Below the pieces are notes generated by a model. That model had not been told where the DNA came from, ran no database searches, and was given only the letters and a program-made list of their open reading frames with translations. From positions 110,764-174,763 of the forward strand of contig JANQHQ010000026.1 of assembly GCA_028282595.1 (NCBI GenBank): DNA of 64,000 bases, written 5' to 3'. Position numbers and translations under genes: made by a program. This document shows positions 16,257 through 26,119 of this stretch, one piece after another (within the stretch, counting starts at the first letter, position 1; the number at the start of each line of letters is the position of its first letter). This stretch comes from Chlorobium sp. (GTDB lineage Bacteria; Bacteroidota; Chlorobiia; Chlorobiales; Chlorobiaceae).

Positions 16257-17915
16257 ATGCATCCAGAAAGGGAATCACTCGATTTCGACATCGTTTTCGT
16301 CGGCGCCGGACCGGCCAACCTTTCGGCCGCCATTCACCTTCGCAACCTTGTCGACCGTCACAACCGGGGCTCTTCCGACTCCCTCGAACCGGAAATAGGG
16401 ATCATCGAAAAAGGACGGTACTGCGGAGCGCACCTGCTTTCAGGAGCGATTCTCGACCTGTCGGCACTATCCCTTTTCATGCCCGACTTTATCGAAAAAG
16501 GCTGTCCGCTCGAATCGCCTGCGGGAAAGGAACATGTCTGGTTTCTCGGTGAAAAGAGAAAGCTCCGCATCCCCTACCTGCCCGAAGCCTTCCGCAACGA
16601 AGGTAACCGCATCGTATCGCTCAGCAGGCTCGGCGCGTGGCTCGCAAAGGAAGCCGAAGCGCTCGGTGTCGCGCTCTTCGACAGTACGGCCGCCGTGGAA
16701 GCCGTGGTGGACAACGGCCGGGTGACGGGCGTCATCACCGACGACAAGGGCTTCGACAGGGAACGCAATCCGCTTCCCGGCTCGGAGCCGGGCATGATCC
16801 TGAACGCGAAAGTCGTGGTGATAGGCGAAGGCGCCCGCGGCTCGCTCTTCGGTCAGCTCGACCGGATTTTCAGTCTGCAACCCGAAAACAGGATACAGCT
16901 CTACGAAACCGGCGTCAAGGAGGTCTGGGACGTTCCGCCCGGACGGATAACGCCCGGCGAGATCCACCACACCTTCGGCTACCCGCTCACGCCGGACATC
17001 TACGGAGGCGGCTGGCTGTACGCCCTGTCGGAAACGCGTATATCCCTCGGCTTCGTCACCACCGCCGAACCTTCGCGCCCCGTCTTCGACCCGCACTACA
17101 ACCTGCAGCTCTTCAAAAGCCATCCGCTGGTCCGGAACATTATCGAGGGGGGAACCATGCTCGAATACGGAGCGAAAGCGATCACCTCCGGAGGCTACGA
17201 CGCCATGCCGAAACTCTCCGGCCCCGGTTTTCTCCTGACCGGCGAGTGCGCGGGTCTGGTCAACATGCAGCGCCTCAAGGGTATTCATCTCGCCATGCAC
17301 TCCGGCGTACTTGCCGCGGAAACCCTCTTCGCATCGCTGCTGTCGCGCGATTTCTCGGCCCGGGCCCTGCAAGCGTACGATACCGCTTTCGAGTCGTCGA
17401 AAGCGCACGAGGAGATGTACGGCGCGAGAACCTACCGCCAGGGGTTCGAACGGGGCCTGTACGCGGGGCTCGTGAACGCCGGCCTGAAATTGGCGCTGCC
17501 CCGTCCCGTGCACAAAGAGAACGAAAACCGCCTCGTTCCGGGCGGAAAGGGTTACGACGACTGGCTGCAGCGGAAACGGAAATTCATTCCGGACGGCGCG
17601 CTCACGTTCAGCCGAAACGATTCGCTGTACCGTTCCGCAACGGCGCACGAAGAGAACCAGCCGTGCCACCTGGCGATCCGGCCGGAAGACATCGCGGAAA
17701 TCTGCGCGGGCAGGTGCACCGGAGAGTTCGGCAATCCGTGCCAGCATTTCTGTCCGGCCGGTGTCTACGAAATCGATCCCGACGCCGATCCGGTGCTGAA
17801 ACTCAATCCTTCCAACTGCCTGCACTGCAAGACCTGTGATATCGCCGATCCCTACGGCATCATCGCCTGGAACCCTCCGGAAGGAGGCGGCGGACCGGGG
17901 TACACCCTCGGGTAA
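16257..17915 (+). CDS. Electron-transfer flavoprotein:quinone oxidoreductase homologue
   Basis: A 552-residue flavoprotein matching ETF-QO, which passes electrons from ETF to membrane quinone. The FAD site FVGAGPANLSAAIHL lies near 15, ekg-type IIEKGRYCGAHLLSGA near 55, and the central part has GWLYALSETRISLGFV. The C-terminal ferredoxin-like domain carries the four cysteines of the [4Fe-4S] cluster in CQHFCPAGVYEID and NCLHCKTCDI. Length equals that of known members. No etfA or etfB and no acyl-CoA dehydrogenase is near, so the electron donor is unclear. Confidence 0.88.
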   Translation: MHPERESLDFDIVFVGAGPANLSAAIHLRNLVDRHNRGSSDSLEPEIGIIEKGRYCGAHLLSGAILDLSALSLFMPDFIEKGCPLESPAGKEHVWFLGEKRKLRIPYLPEAFRNEGNRIVSLSRLGAWLAKEAEALGVALFDSTAAVEAVVDNGRVTGVITDDKGFDRERNPLPGSEPGMILNAKVVVIGEGARGSLFGQLDRIFSLQPENRIQLYETGVKEVWDVPPGRITPGEIHHTFGYPLTPDIYGGGWLYALSETRISLGFVTTAEPSRPVFDPHYNLQLFKSHPLVRNIIEGGTMLEYGAKAITSGGYDAMPKLSGPGFLLTGECAGLVNMQRLKGIHLAMHSGVLAAETLFASLLSRDFSARALQAYDTAFESSKAHEEMYGARTYRQGFERGLYAGLVNAGLKLALPRPVHKENENRLVPGGKGYDDWLQRKRKFIPDGALTFSRNDSLYRSATAHEENQPCHLAIRPEDIAEICAGRCTGEFGNPCQHFCPAGVYEIDPDADPVLKLNPSNCLHCKTCDIADPYGIIAWNPPEGGGGPGYTLG

Positions 17916-18056
17916 AACCCCTGCCCCGCTCCCCGAACCGTTCCCCTCCGGACGGCAGACGAAAATCATGGTATTTTGCCGAATTTTGCCCATCATTGAA
18001 CATATCCCGGCTGAAAACGATCACCGGCGCGCGAAGCGTACAATGCGAACGGAACA

Positions 18057-19160
18057 ATGCAGGAACATGTCATCGTCGGAATATCCGGAGGCGTCGACTC
18101 GGCGGTCGCCGCATGCCTCCTCGTCGAACAGGGGTACCGGGTCACCGGCCTGCACATAAGGGTCCTCGACCGAACCGGCGACGATCCGCGTCCCGGCACC
18201 TCGCCGCTGATCGTCAGCGATCACCCGGAGTACCGCTTTCCGGTGTTCACGCTCAATCTGAGCGGAAGTTTCCGCAAAGAGGTGATCGGCTACTTTGAGA
18301 GGGAGTATCTCGAAGGGAAAACACCCAATCCGTGCATGGTCTGCAACCGTTCGGTCAAATGGAAGGGCCTGCTCGAAGCCGCTGACATGCTCGGAGGTGA
18401 TCTCGTCGCAACGGGACACTATGCCAAAACATGTTTCGGAAACGGCCGCCACCGCCTTTTCAAGGGAACCGACCGCCAGAAGGACCAGAGCTACTTTCTC
18501 TGGATGCTCGGACAGCGGGAGCTGTCGAAAACGCTCTTCCCGCTCGGAGCGCTCACAAAGCCCGAGGTACGCGACATGGCGGCGCAGTTCGGCGTGCGTG
18601 CCGCGGAAAAAAAGGAGAGCCAGGAAATATGCTTCATTCCCGACAACGACTACCGCAACTATCTGAAATCGTCGATCCCCGGTCTGGAGAAACGGCTCGA
18701 AGGGGGAGAGATCGTCGATGCGTGCGGGAAGGTGATCGGCAGGCACGGCGGCTTTCCGTTCTACACCGTCGGCCAGAGAAGGGGACTGGGGATTTCCTCC
18801 CGGGAACCGCTCTATGTCAACAGAATCGAAGCCGACCGGAACCGCATTCACGTAGGGGGGAAATCCCTGCTCCGTTGCAGGCGGCTGAAAGCCGGAATGC
18901 TGAACTGGATCGGCATCGACGCTCCCGGAGCTCCGTTGCGCACGACGGCCCGCATACGCTACCGCGACAGCGAGGAGCCCTGCTCGGTCGTTATCGAGAG
19001 CCCGGCAGAAACCGCCGTGGACTTCGACAGACCGAAGCAGTCCGTTACGCCCGGACAGGCCGTTGTCTTCTACAGGAATGACGAGGTACTCGGCGGCGGC
19101 ATCATCACCGAAGCCATACCGGAGACGGCCTCCGACGCCCGACCGGCTGCCGGCCGCTGA
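18057..19160 (+). CDS. mnmA: tRNA 2-thiouridylase MnmA
   Basis: MnmA adds sulfur to U34 of tRNAs for Lys, Glu and Gln. The 367 residues include the PP-loop GISGGVDSAVAACLL near residue 8, the first catalytic cysteine in TPNPCMVCNRSVKW near 95, DQSYFLW, the second cysteine in ESQEICFIPD near 195, and GFPFYTVGQRRGLGI near 240. The C-terminal barrel domain follows. No frameshift is seen. Its ATG lies downstream of a 140-bp gap after the ETF-QO homologue. Confidence 0.95.
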   Translation: MQEHVIVGISGGVDSAVAACLLVEQGYRVTGLHIRVLDRTGDDPRPGTSPLIVSDHPEYRFPVFTLNLSGSFRKEVIGYFEREYLEGKTPNPCMVCNRSVKWKGLLEAADMLGGDLVATGHYAKTCFGNGRHRLFKGTDRQKDQSYFLWMLGQRELSKTLFPLGALTKPEVRDMAAQFGVRAAEKKESQEICFIPDNDYRNYLKSSIPGLEKRLEGGEIVDACGKVIGRHGGFPFYTVGQRRGLGISSREPLYVNRIEADRNRIHVGGKSLLRCRRLKAGMLNWIGIDAPGAPLRTTARIRYRDSEEPCSVVIESPAETAVDFDRPKQSVTPGQAVVFYRNDEVLGGGIITEAIPETASDARPAAGR

Positions 19161-19177
19161 ACGCCGGCGTAAACGAC

Positions 19178-19213
19178 AGTTCAACGATTCAGCATCTCAA
19201 CAGTTCAACAACG
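19178..19213 (+). repeat. TTCAACA-type short repeat, intergenic
   Basis: The leader between mnmA and the esterase carries AGTTCAACGATTC, then CTCAACAGTTCAACAACG. It is a loose copy of the string found in menE and at 48525-48549. Confidence 0.4.
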
Positions 19214-19218
19214 TTTCC

Positions 19219-19884
19219 ATGCTCCAGCGCAAACAGTTCTCGCTCACCTGTCTGGATCTCCCCTCGCCGGAAACCGGTACCGGCGACCTTCTTGTCATGC
19301 TGCACGGCTACGGCAGCAACGAAAAAGACCTTGTCCAGCTCGCCCCCTGGCTTGACAGGGACCTCCATTTCATCAGCGCGAGAGCTCCCGTGCAGCTCGA
19401 CCGCGACATGTACGGCTGGTTCCCCATAACCTTCACCCCGGAAGGCATCACGGTCGACCGCGAATCCGCCCGCCGGGCGAGGGAAGCCCTTTCCGGTTTT
19501 CTGCGGGAGCTCGTCGCAGAGTACCGTCCACCCGAAGACCGGGTCTGGCTCATGGGTTTCAGCCAGGGAGCCGTCATGAGCTACCTGACGGCTCTTGCGG
19601 AACCCTCGCTGCTGCACGGCGTCATCGCCCTTTCCGGCCAGTTTCCGGACCCTGCCATGCAGGAAACTCCGGACCCGGAAACACTGCGAGGCATACCGTT
19701 CCTGGTCGTCCACGGCCTCTACGACAACGTCCTGCCGGTCTCGAACGGAAGGAACGCCGACCGGTGGCTCACCGGCAGAATCGACGATTTGACCTACAGG
19801 GAATATCCCGTGGGCCATGAAATCAGCCCCGAGGCGATAAGGCTCGTCAACGACTGGCTCGTAGCGAGAAGAAACGCCGAATGA
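19219..19884 (+). CDS. Phospholipase/carboxylesterase family hydrolase
   Basis: A 221-residue alpha/beta hydrolase of the YpfH/acyl-protein-thioesterase-like group. VMLHGYGSNEKDLVQLA gives the oxyanion loop, GFSQGAVMSYLTAL the nucleophilic serine near 117, VHGLYDNVLPVS the aspartate near 172 and YPVGHEIS the histidine near 202. The frame is open further upstream into mnmA and the short repeat, but the homologous part begins at the ATG at 19219. The physiological substrate is unknown. It is followed by a strong hairpin immediately after its stop. Confidence 0.85.
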   Translation: MLQRKQFSLTCLDLPSPETGTGDLLVMLHGYGSNEKDLVQLAPWLDRDLHFISARAPVQLDRDMYGWFPITFTPEGITVDRESARRAREALSGFLRELVAEYRPPEDRVWLMGFSQGAVMSYLTALAEPSLLHGVIALSGQFPDPAMQETPDPETLRGIPFLVVHGLYDNVLPVSNGRNADRWLTGRIDDLTYREYPVGHEISPEAIRLVNDWLVARRNAE

Positions 19885-19888
19885 CGCT

Positions 19889-19920
19889 ATTCCCCGGAGG
19901 CCTCTCCGTTGTCGGGGAAT
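19889..19920 (+). terminator. Hairpin after the esterase gene
   Basis: ATTCCCCG at 19889-19896 pairs perfectly with CGGGGAAT at 19913-19920 around a 16-base loop, starting 5 bases after the stop codon. No T-run follows, so it is either a weak terminator or a leader structure for metH, whose start is 55 bp further on. Confidence 0.45.
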
Positions 19921-19974
19921 CAGCCCGGATTGCTTATATTCAGGCTTTTACCCTTTTCAGTAAAACTCGCGACA

Positions 19975-22900
19975 ATGAGGAATACGCCGGCAAGCCTGCT
20001 CGAAAATAGAATCCTGGTCCTGGACGGTGCGATGGGCACCATGATCCAGCGCCACAAACTCGAAGAAAACGATTTCCGTTCGGAGCGGTTCGCATCGCAC
20101 AGCCATCCTCTGAAAGGCAATAACGATATCCTCGTGCTCACACAGCCGGAGATCGTTTACGACATTCATTGCGACTTTCTTGCAGCCGGCGCCGACATCA
20201 TCGAAACCAACACCTTCAACGCCAATCCGATTTCACAGGCCGACTACGGCGTCGAAGACCTCGTCAGGGAACTGAACCTCACCGCGGCGCGCATCGCCCG
20301 GAAAGCCGCCGACCGGTTCACCGCTGAAAATCCCTCCAAACCGCGATTCGTCGCGGGCGCCATCGGTCCGACAAACAAAACCCTCTCGCTCTCCCCCGAC
20401 GTCAACAATCCCGGCTACAGGGCGGTGACGTTCCAGGAGGTCGTCGACAACTACACCCTGCAACTCGAAGGGCTCGATGAAGGGGGTGTCGACCTGCTTC
20501 TGGTGGAAACCGTATTCGACACCCTGAACTGCAAGGCCGCCCTCTACGCCATAGAGGAGCACGGAAGAAAAACCGGAAGACGGCTGCCGGTCATGATTTC
20601 CGGAACCGTCGTCGACGCAAGCGGACGGACTCTTTCCGGACAGACGACCGAGGCCTTCTGGATCTCCGTCGCTCACGCTCCCGGCCTTCTGAGCGTCGGA
20701 CTGAACTGCGCCCTGGGCTCGGAGCAGATGCGCCCTTTTATCGAAACCCTCTCGAACATCGCCGAAAGCCACGTAAGCGTCTACCCGAACGCCGGCCTGC
20801 CGAACGAATTCGGCGAGTACGACGACAGCCCGGAATACATGGCATCGCAAATCGCCGATTTCGCCCGCTCCGGTTTCGTCTCTATTGTAGGGGGATGCTG
20901 CGGCACCACTCCCGACCATATCAGGGCGATTGCCGAAAAGGTCTCGTCGATAGAACCGAGGAAGCGGCCCGAAGCCTCCCGCGAAATGCGGCTTTCCGGT
21001 CTCGAACCGCTGCTCGTCAACCAAAACACCGGTTTTATCAATATCGGGGAACGGACAAACGTCACCGGCTCGAGAAAGTTCGCCCGCCTGATCAAGGAAA
21101 AGCACTACGAGGAAGCCCTTTCGGTTGCAAGGGAACAGGTCGAAAACGGCGCACAGGTCATCGACGTCAACGTCGACGAGGGTATGCTCGATTCGGAACA
21201 GGTCATGCACGACTTCCTCAACCTCATCGCCTCCGAGCCCGAGATAGCGAAAGTGCCGCTGATGATCGACTCCTCGAAATGGCCGGTGATCGAAAGCGGA
21301 CTGCGGTGTACGCAGGGCAAATGCATCGTCAATTCGATCAGCCTCAAGGAAGGCGAAGATCTCTTCAGGGAACGCACGCGGAAAATCATGCAGTACGGGG
21401 CGGCCGCGGTCGTGATGGCTTTCGACGAAAAAGGGCAGGCCGACAGTCTCGAAAGACGCATTGAAATCTGCAAACGCGCCTACGGGATCCTGACGGAAGA
21501 GGTGGAATTTCCACCCGAGGACATCATTTTCGATCCGAACGTTCTGACCGTCGCGACAGGCATCGAGGAGCACGATAACTACGCCGTGGATTTCATCGAA
21601 TCGGTCCGCTGGATAAAACAGCACCTCCCTTATGCCAGGGTATCGGGAGGCATCAGCAACGTCTCGTTCTCGTTCCGCGGCAACAATCCGGTTCGCGAAG
21701 CGATGCATGCGGCCTTTCTTTACCATGCCGTCCGCGCCGGACTGGACATGGGCATTGTCAACGCCGGGCAGCTCGCGATCTACGAGGACATCGAGCCGGA
21801 ACTGCTCGACCGTGTCGAGGACGTTCTCCTGAACCGGAGGAAAGACGCCACCGAACGCCTCGTCGATTTCGCGGCCACCGTCAGGGAGACAGCCGCCGCC
21901 GGCGAAACGAAACAGGCCGAATGGCGGAACGAAAGCGTTGAAAAACGCCTCGAATACGCGCTCGTCAAAGGCCTGGTCGATTTCATCGAGGAGGACGTCG
22001 AGGAAGCCCGGCGGAAGTACGCAGATCCTGTCGAGGTTATCGAGGGACCGCTGATGGGCGGCATGAACCTCATCGGGGACCTCTTCTCCGAAGGCAAGAT
22101 GTTTCTGCCCCAGGTGGTCAAAAGCGCGCGCGTCATGAAAAAAGCCGTCGCCTGTCTCGTTCCGTTCATCGAAGAGGAAAAGGCCCGCTCGAAAGAGAGC
22201 CGGCCCGCGGCGAAAGTGCTTCTGGCGACCGTCAAGGGCGACGTGCACGATATCGGCAAGAACATCGTCTCCGTCGTGCTGGCATGCAACAATTTCGAGG
22301 TCATCGACATCGGCGTCATGGTTCCATGTGAAAAAATTCTGTCGGAAGCGAAAAAACACAAGGCCGACATCATCGGGCTGAGCGGACTCATCACCCCGTC
22401 GCTCGACGAAATGGTTCATGTCGCACGGGAAATGGAGCGGGAGGGTATGACCGCTCCCCTCCTGATAGGAGGAGCGACGACTTCGCGCATCCACACGGCG
22501 GTGAAAATCGCACCGAACTATTCAGGACCGGTCGTTCAGGTGCTCGACGCATCGAGAAGCGTGCCTGCGGTATCGAACCTGGTCAATCCGGGCACCGCAC
22601 GAAACTTCGTCTCGAACCTCCGCCGGGAACAGGCTTCCCTGAGAGAGGGGCACTCATCGAGATCAGCCGCGAAGAAGTGGGTCGATCTGGAAACGGCCCG
22701 GGCGAACCGGCTGCTGATATCCTGGGAAGAAGCGCTTCCCGCTGCGCCGAAACGCCCCGGTATAACCGTCCTTGAAGAGGTCTCCCTCGACGAGCTGCGC
22801 TCCTACATCGACTGGACGCCGTTCTTCGCCGTGTGGGAACTGTACGGCAACTATCCGAAGATTTTCAATGACACACAGTGCGGCCGGGAGGCGCAGAAGC

Positions 22901-23667
22901 TCCACCGGGACGCCTGCGCTCTCCTGGACATGATCTGCAGCGAACGGGCCTTTACCGCCAGGGGCGTTGCGGGAATCTTTCCGGCCAACAGCGACGGCGA
23001 CGATATCGAAGTTTACACCGACGAGCACAGAACCGCCGTGCTCGCGACGCTGCACACGCTCCGCCAGCAGGAAGAAAAACAGAACGGCCGGCCCAACCTG
23101 GCGCTCGCCGATTTCATCGCCCCCAAATCGACCGGCCTGCCGGATCATGTCGGGGGCTTCACCGTCACGACCGGCCACGGCGTCAAAGAGCTGATGCAGC
23201 ACTTCGAAAAAGAGCATGACGACTACCGCCGAATCATGACCCAGGCACTCGCCGACAGGTTTGCCGAGGCGTTCGCCGAAATGCTGCACAAAAAGATCCG
23301 TGCCGAACTCTGGGGTTATGCCGGAAATGAAAACCTGAGTTCGGAGGAATTGATCGCGGAAAAGTACAGCGGCATCCGTCCCGCCCCCGGTTATCCGGCC
23401 TGCCCCGACCATACGGAAAAAACGGTTATCTTCGACCTGCTCAACAGCGAAACCAACGCCGGAACGACCCTGACCGAAACCTACGCCATCGATCCTGCGG
23501 CCTCGATCTGCGGCCTCTACTTCGCCCATCCCGAATCGAAATATTTCGTGCTGGGAGCGATCGGCAGGGACCAGGTCGAGGACTACGCCGAACGAAAGCG
23601 CATGAGCGCCGGAGAGATCGAGCGGTGGCTCGCTCCGAACCTGAACTACACGCCAGCCAAACAGTGA
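19975..23667 (+). CDS. metH: Cobalamin-dependent methionine synthase MetH
   Basis: A 1230-residue four-module enzyme that transfers methyl from methyltetrahydrofolate to homocysteine through cobalamin. The homocysteine domain (about 1-325) has LDGAMGTMIQ and the zinc cysteines in GLNCALG and GGCCGTTPDHI. The folate domain (about 345-610) has FINIGERTNVTGSRKF and MIDSSKWPVIESGL. The B12 domain has DVHDIGKNIV with the axial histidine near 755, plus GLSGLITPSLDEM. The reactivation domain (about 900-1230) ends with GIRPAPGYPACPDHTEK. I chose the ATG at 19975; 22 further upstream codons are not conserved. Convergent with metE. Confidence 0.96.
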   Translation: MRNTPASLLENRILVLDGAMGTMIQRHKLEENDFRSERFASHSHPLKGNNDILVLTQPEIVYDIHCDFLAAGADIIETNTFNANPISQADYGVEDLVRELNLTAARIARKAADRFTAENPSKPRFVAGAIGPTNKTLSLSPDVNNPGYRAVTFQEVVDNYTLQLEGLDEGGVDLLLVETVFDTLNCKAALYAIEEHGRKTGRRLPVMISGTVVDASGRTLSGQTTEAFWISVAHAPGLLSVGLNCALGSEQMRPFIETLSNIAESHVSVYPNAGLPNEFGEYDDSPEYMASQIADFARSGFVSIVGGCCGTTPDHIRAIAEKVSSIEPRKRPEASREMRLSGLEPLLVNQNTGFINIGERTNVTGSRKFARLIKEKHYEEALSVAREQVENGAQVIDVNVDEGMLDSEQVMHDFLNLIASEPEIAKVPLMIDSSKWPVIESGLRCTQGKCIVNSISLKEGEDLFRERTRKIMQYGAAAVVMAFDEKGQADSLERRIEICKRAYGILTEEVEFPPEDIIFDPNVLTVATGIEEHDNYAVDFIESVRWIKQHLPYARVSGGISNVSFSFRGNNPVREAMHAAFLYHAVRAGLDMGIVNAGQLAIYEDIEPELLDRVEDVLLNRRKDATERLVDFAATVRETAAAGETKQAEWRNESVEKRLEYALVKGLVDFIEEDVEEARRKYADPVEVIEGPLMGGMNLIGDLFSEGKMFLPQVVKSARVMKKAVACLVPFIEEEKARSKESRPAAKVLLATVKGDVHDIGKNIVSVVLACNNFEVIDIGVMVPCEKILSEAKKHKADIIGLSGLITPSLDEMVHVAREMEREGMTAPLLIGGATTSRIHTAVKIAPNYSGPVVQVLDASRSVPAVSNLVNPGTARNFVSNLRREQASLREGHSSRSAAKKWVDLETARANRLLISWEEALPAAPKRPGITVLEEVSLDELRSYIDWTPFFAVWELYGNYPKIFNDTQCGREAQKLHRDACALLDMICSERAFTARGVAGIFPANSDGDDIEVYTDEHRTAVLATLHTLRQQEEKQNGRPNLALADFIAPKSTGLPDHVGGFTVTTGHGVKELMQHFEKEHDDYRRIMTQALADRFAEAFAEMLHKKIRAELWGYAGNENLSSEELIAEKYSGIRPAPGYPACPDHTEKTVIFDLLNSETNAGTTLTETYAIDPAASICGLYFAHPESKYFVLGAIGRDQVEDYAERKRMSAGEIERWLAPNLNYTPAKQ

Positions 23668-23689
23668 CGCCTGCGGAAAACGACTTTTC

Positions 23690-25981
23690 TCACGCGTCCC
23701 CGGCACCGGCAACCGAGTGCGACCTCCGCAAGGCGATTGCAGCCGCAACCATGTTTTCAAGTGAAGCCATGGTTTCAGACCAGCCCCTGGTCTTGAGACC
23801 GCAATCGGGATTGACCCAGAGCCGTTCTTTCGAAATAAAACACAGCGCTTTTTCGAGCAGAGCCTCAATCTCGACCTTCGGGGGCACTCTGGGACTGTGA
23901 ATATCGTAAATGCCCGGCCCTATTTCGTTGGGGTAGCTGAAATCCCTGAAAACCTCGAGCAGTTCCATCCTGCTCCGGCTGGCCTCGATACTGATCACAT
24001 CCGCATCCATCGACGCTATGGCATCCATGATCTCGTTGAACTCGCTGTAACACATGTGCGTATGGATCTGTGTCGCATTGGAGACACCCGATGAAGCCAA
24101 CCTGAAGGCATCGACCGCCCAATCGAGATATATCGCCCGATCTTTTTTCTTCAGCGGCATCCCCTCGCTCAAAGCCGCTTCGTCGATCTGGATGATACCG
24201 ATACCGGCAGCCTCCAGGTCACGGACTTCGTCCCCGACGGCAAGGGCGATCTGCCGTGCCACCTCCGGGCGAGCGATATCATCCCGGACAAAACTCCAGC
24301 AAAGCATGGTGACCGGCCCTGTCAGCATGCCCTTGACGGGTTTCCGGGTGAGCGACTGGGCGAATTCGATCCATTCGACCGTCATCGGCTTGCGTCGCGA
24401 TACATCCCCGAAGATAACCGGCGGTTTGACGCAACGGCTTCCGTAACTCTGAACCCAGCCGTTCGAAGTGAAACAAAACCCATCCATCTGCTGTCCGAAG
24501 TACTCCACCATGTCATTTCGCTCCGGTTCGCCGTGTACGAGAACGTCAAGCCCCAAACGTTCCTGTTTTTCGATAACTTCCCGGATAACGTCCTTCAGAA
24601 AAACCTCGTACTCTTTCACGGACAGCTCGCCGTCGAGGAACTGCCTCCTTTTTCTGCGAATGTCAGGCGTCTGGGGAAAAGACCCTATCGTGGTTGTCGG
24701 AAACAGCGGTAAGCCCAGCCACTGCTGCGCCTTCTTTCTCTCGGCGTATCCTGCATGCCGGCGTTTCATTTTTTCCGTAACGAGAGCACACCGCTCGATC
24801 ACCTCCGGATTTGTAACCCTCGTGCTACTGCGCCTCGAGTGCATCGCCTCGCGGTTTTCATCCATTGCTTCGCAGCAGTCCCATCCTTCGAGAATCTCAG
24901 CGAGAACATCCACTTCCTCGCATTTCTGAACGGCGAACGCCATCCAGCTTTTCAGCTCGGGATCGAGAGATTTTTCACATTCGAGATCGACCGGAACATG
25001 CATGAGAGAACAATTCGCCGCTATCATGAATCGCTCTTTGCCAAGTTTTTTGCCGATCTTCGCCAGCACGTCGAGCGCCTGCCGGAAATCCGTTCTCCAT
25101 ATGTTGCGCCCGTCAACGATCCCGGCGGAAAGTGTCATCGTTTCCGGTATCTGATCGAGAATCCTGTCCAGAATATGGGGCCCCCGGACAAAATCGGCGT
25201 GCAGCCCCCTGCAACCGGAAGCAAGAGCAAGATCGAGATTTTCATCGAGAGCTTCGAAGTAGGTGGCAAGAAGCAGTCCGGCGTCTCCCGATGCTCTGTT
25301 GAGGCGGCGGTATACGTCGATAAAGACTTCCTTCGCTTCCGGAAACATGTCGGTGTTCAGAACCGGCTCGTCAACCTGAATCCAGTTGCACAGCCCGTCC
25401 AGCCTGGAAAGCACCTCGCAGTAAACATCGATAACGCCGTCGAGTTTTTCCCAACGATTATACCCGTCCGGCGCCTTTGCAAGCGACAACCAGGTAACCG
25501 GCCCGACAAGAACCGGCTTTGGGTGGTAGCCGGCCTTGAGAGCTTCACGCGTATCCTCGATGATTTTTAAGGTCGACAACGAGGGTTTGAAGGACGAGGT
25601 GATTTCAGGAACGATGTAATGATAGTTGGTATCGAACCATTTTGTCATTTCCATGGCCGGTATGTTCAGGGAAGCGTCTCCCCTGGCCATCCTGAAATAG
25701 GTATCGAGCCCGATTCCGCCCGTAGCCTCTCCGAACCTTTCCGGAAGCGCCCCGAGCATGGCGGAAACGTCGAGCACATGATCGTAGAAGGAAAAATCGC
25801 CTGTTGCGACGAAGGTCATACCTGCGCTTTCCTGAATGCTCCAGTGCCGCAGCTTGAGCATACGACCGGTTGCTTCAAGTGCGTCTCTTGTGGAAGAGCC
25901 CCGCCAATAGGCATCGAGGGCTTTCTTCAGCTCGCGCCTGACGCCGATGCGCGGAAAACCGGGAATGTGCTTGTTGATCAT
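23690..25981 (-). CDS. metE: Cobalamin-independent methionine synthase MetE
   Basis: A 763-residue zinc enzyme that makes methionine from methyltetrahydrofolate-triglutamate and homocysteine without B12. The N-terminal half-domain starts with GFPRIGVRRELKKALDAYW, and the catalytic half has TTTIGSFPQTPDIR near 435. Zinc ligands are visible in QIHTHMCYSEF (His and Cys) and in VNPDCGLKTRGW (Cys). Its 3' end is 22 bp from that of metH on the other strand. A cobalamin riboswitch lies in its leader, so it should be shut off when B12 is plentiful and metH can work. SD is AGGGGTG. Confidence 0.96.
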   Translation of the reverse strand: MINKHIPGFPRIGVRRELKKALDAYWRGSSTRDALEATGRMLKLRHWSIQESAGMTFVATGDFSFYDHVLDVSAMLGALPERFGEATGGIGLDTYFRMARGDASLNIPAMEMTKWFDTNYHYIVPEITSSFKPSLSTLKIIEDTREALKAGYHPKPVLVGPVTWLSLAKAPDGYNRWEKLDGVIDVYCEVLSRLDGLCNWIQVDEPVLNTDMFPEAKEVFIDVYRRLNRASGDAGLLLATYFEALDENLDLALASGCRGLHADFVRGPHILDRILDQIPETMTLSAGIVDGRNIWRTDFRQALDVLAKIGKKLGKERFMIAANCSLMHVPVDLECEKSLDPELKSWMAFAVQKCEEVDVLAEILEGWDCCEAMDENREAMHSRRSSTRVTNPEVIERCALVTEKMKRRHAGYAERKKAQQWLGLPLFPTTTIGSFPQTPDIRRKRRQFLDGELSVKEYEVFLKDVIREVIEKQERLGLDVLVHGEPERNDMVEYFGQQMDGFCFTSNGWVQSYGSRCVKPPVIFGDVSRRKPMTVEWIEFAQSLTRKPVKGMLTGPVTMLCWSFVRDDIARPEVARQIALAVGDEVRDLEAAGIGIIQIDEAALSEGMPLKKKDRAIYLDWAVDAFRLASSGVSNATQIHTHMCYSEFNEIMDAIASMDADVISIEASRSRMELLEVFRDFSYPNEIGPGIYDIHSPRVPPKVEIEALLEKALCFISKERLWVNPDCGLKTRGWSETMASLENMVAAAIALRRSHSVAGAGDA

Positions 25982-26119
25982 TGTCACCCCTTTTACAGTT
26001 GTTGACTGAAAGGAGCAACGAACCTCGAGATGAAGACACCTGAAAGCGTCACTTGCCCTGGAGCCGAAACACCTCGGCAAACCGACACGTTTCCGCACAT
26101 GCATGTCTATTCGCGAGAC

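Noticed and set aside
19885..19974. Possible cobalamin riboswitch before metH
   Set aside because: The 90-bp leader has a hairpin but none of the aptamer boxes found before metE.
20233..22494. Long open frame of about 750 codons on the minus strand opposite metH
   Set aside because: It mirrors the codon pattern of metH in GC-rich sequence and shows no protein motif.
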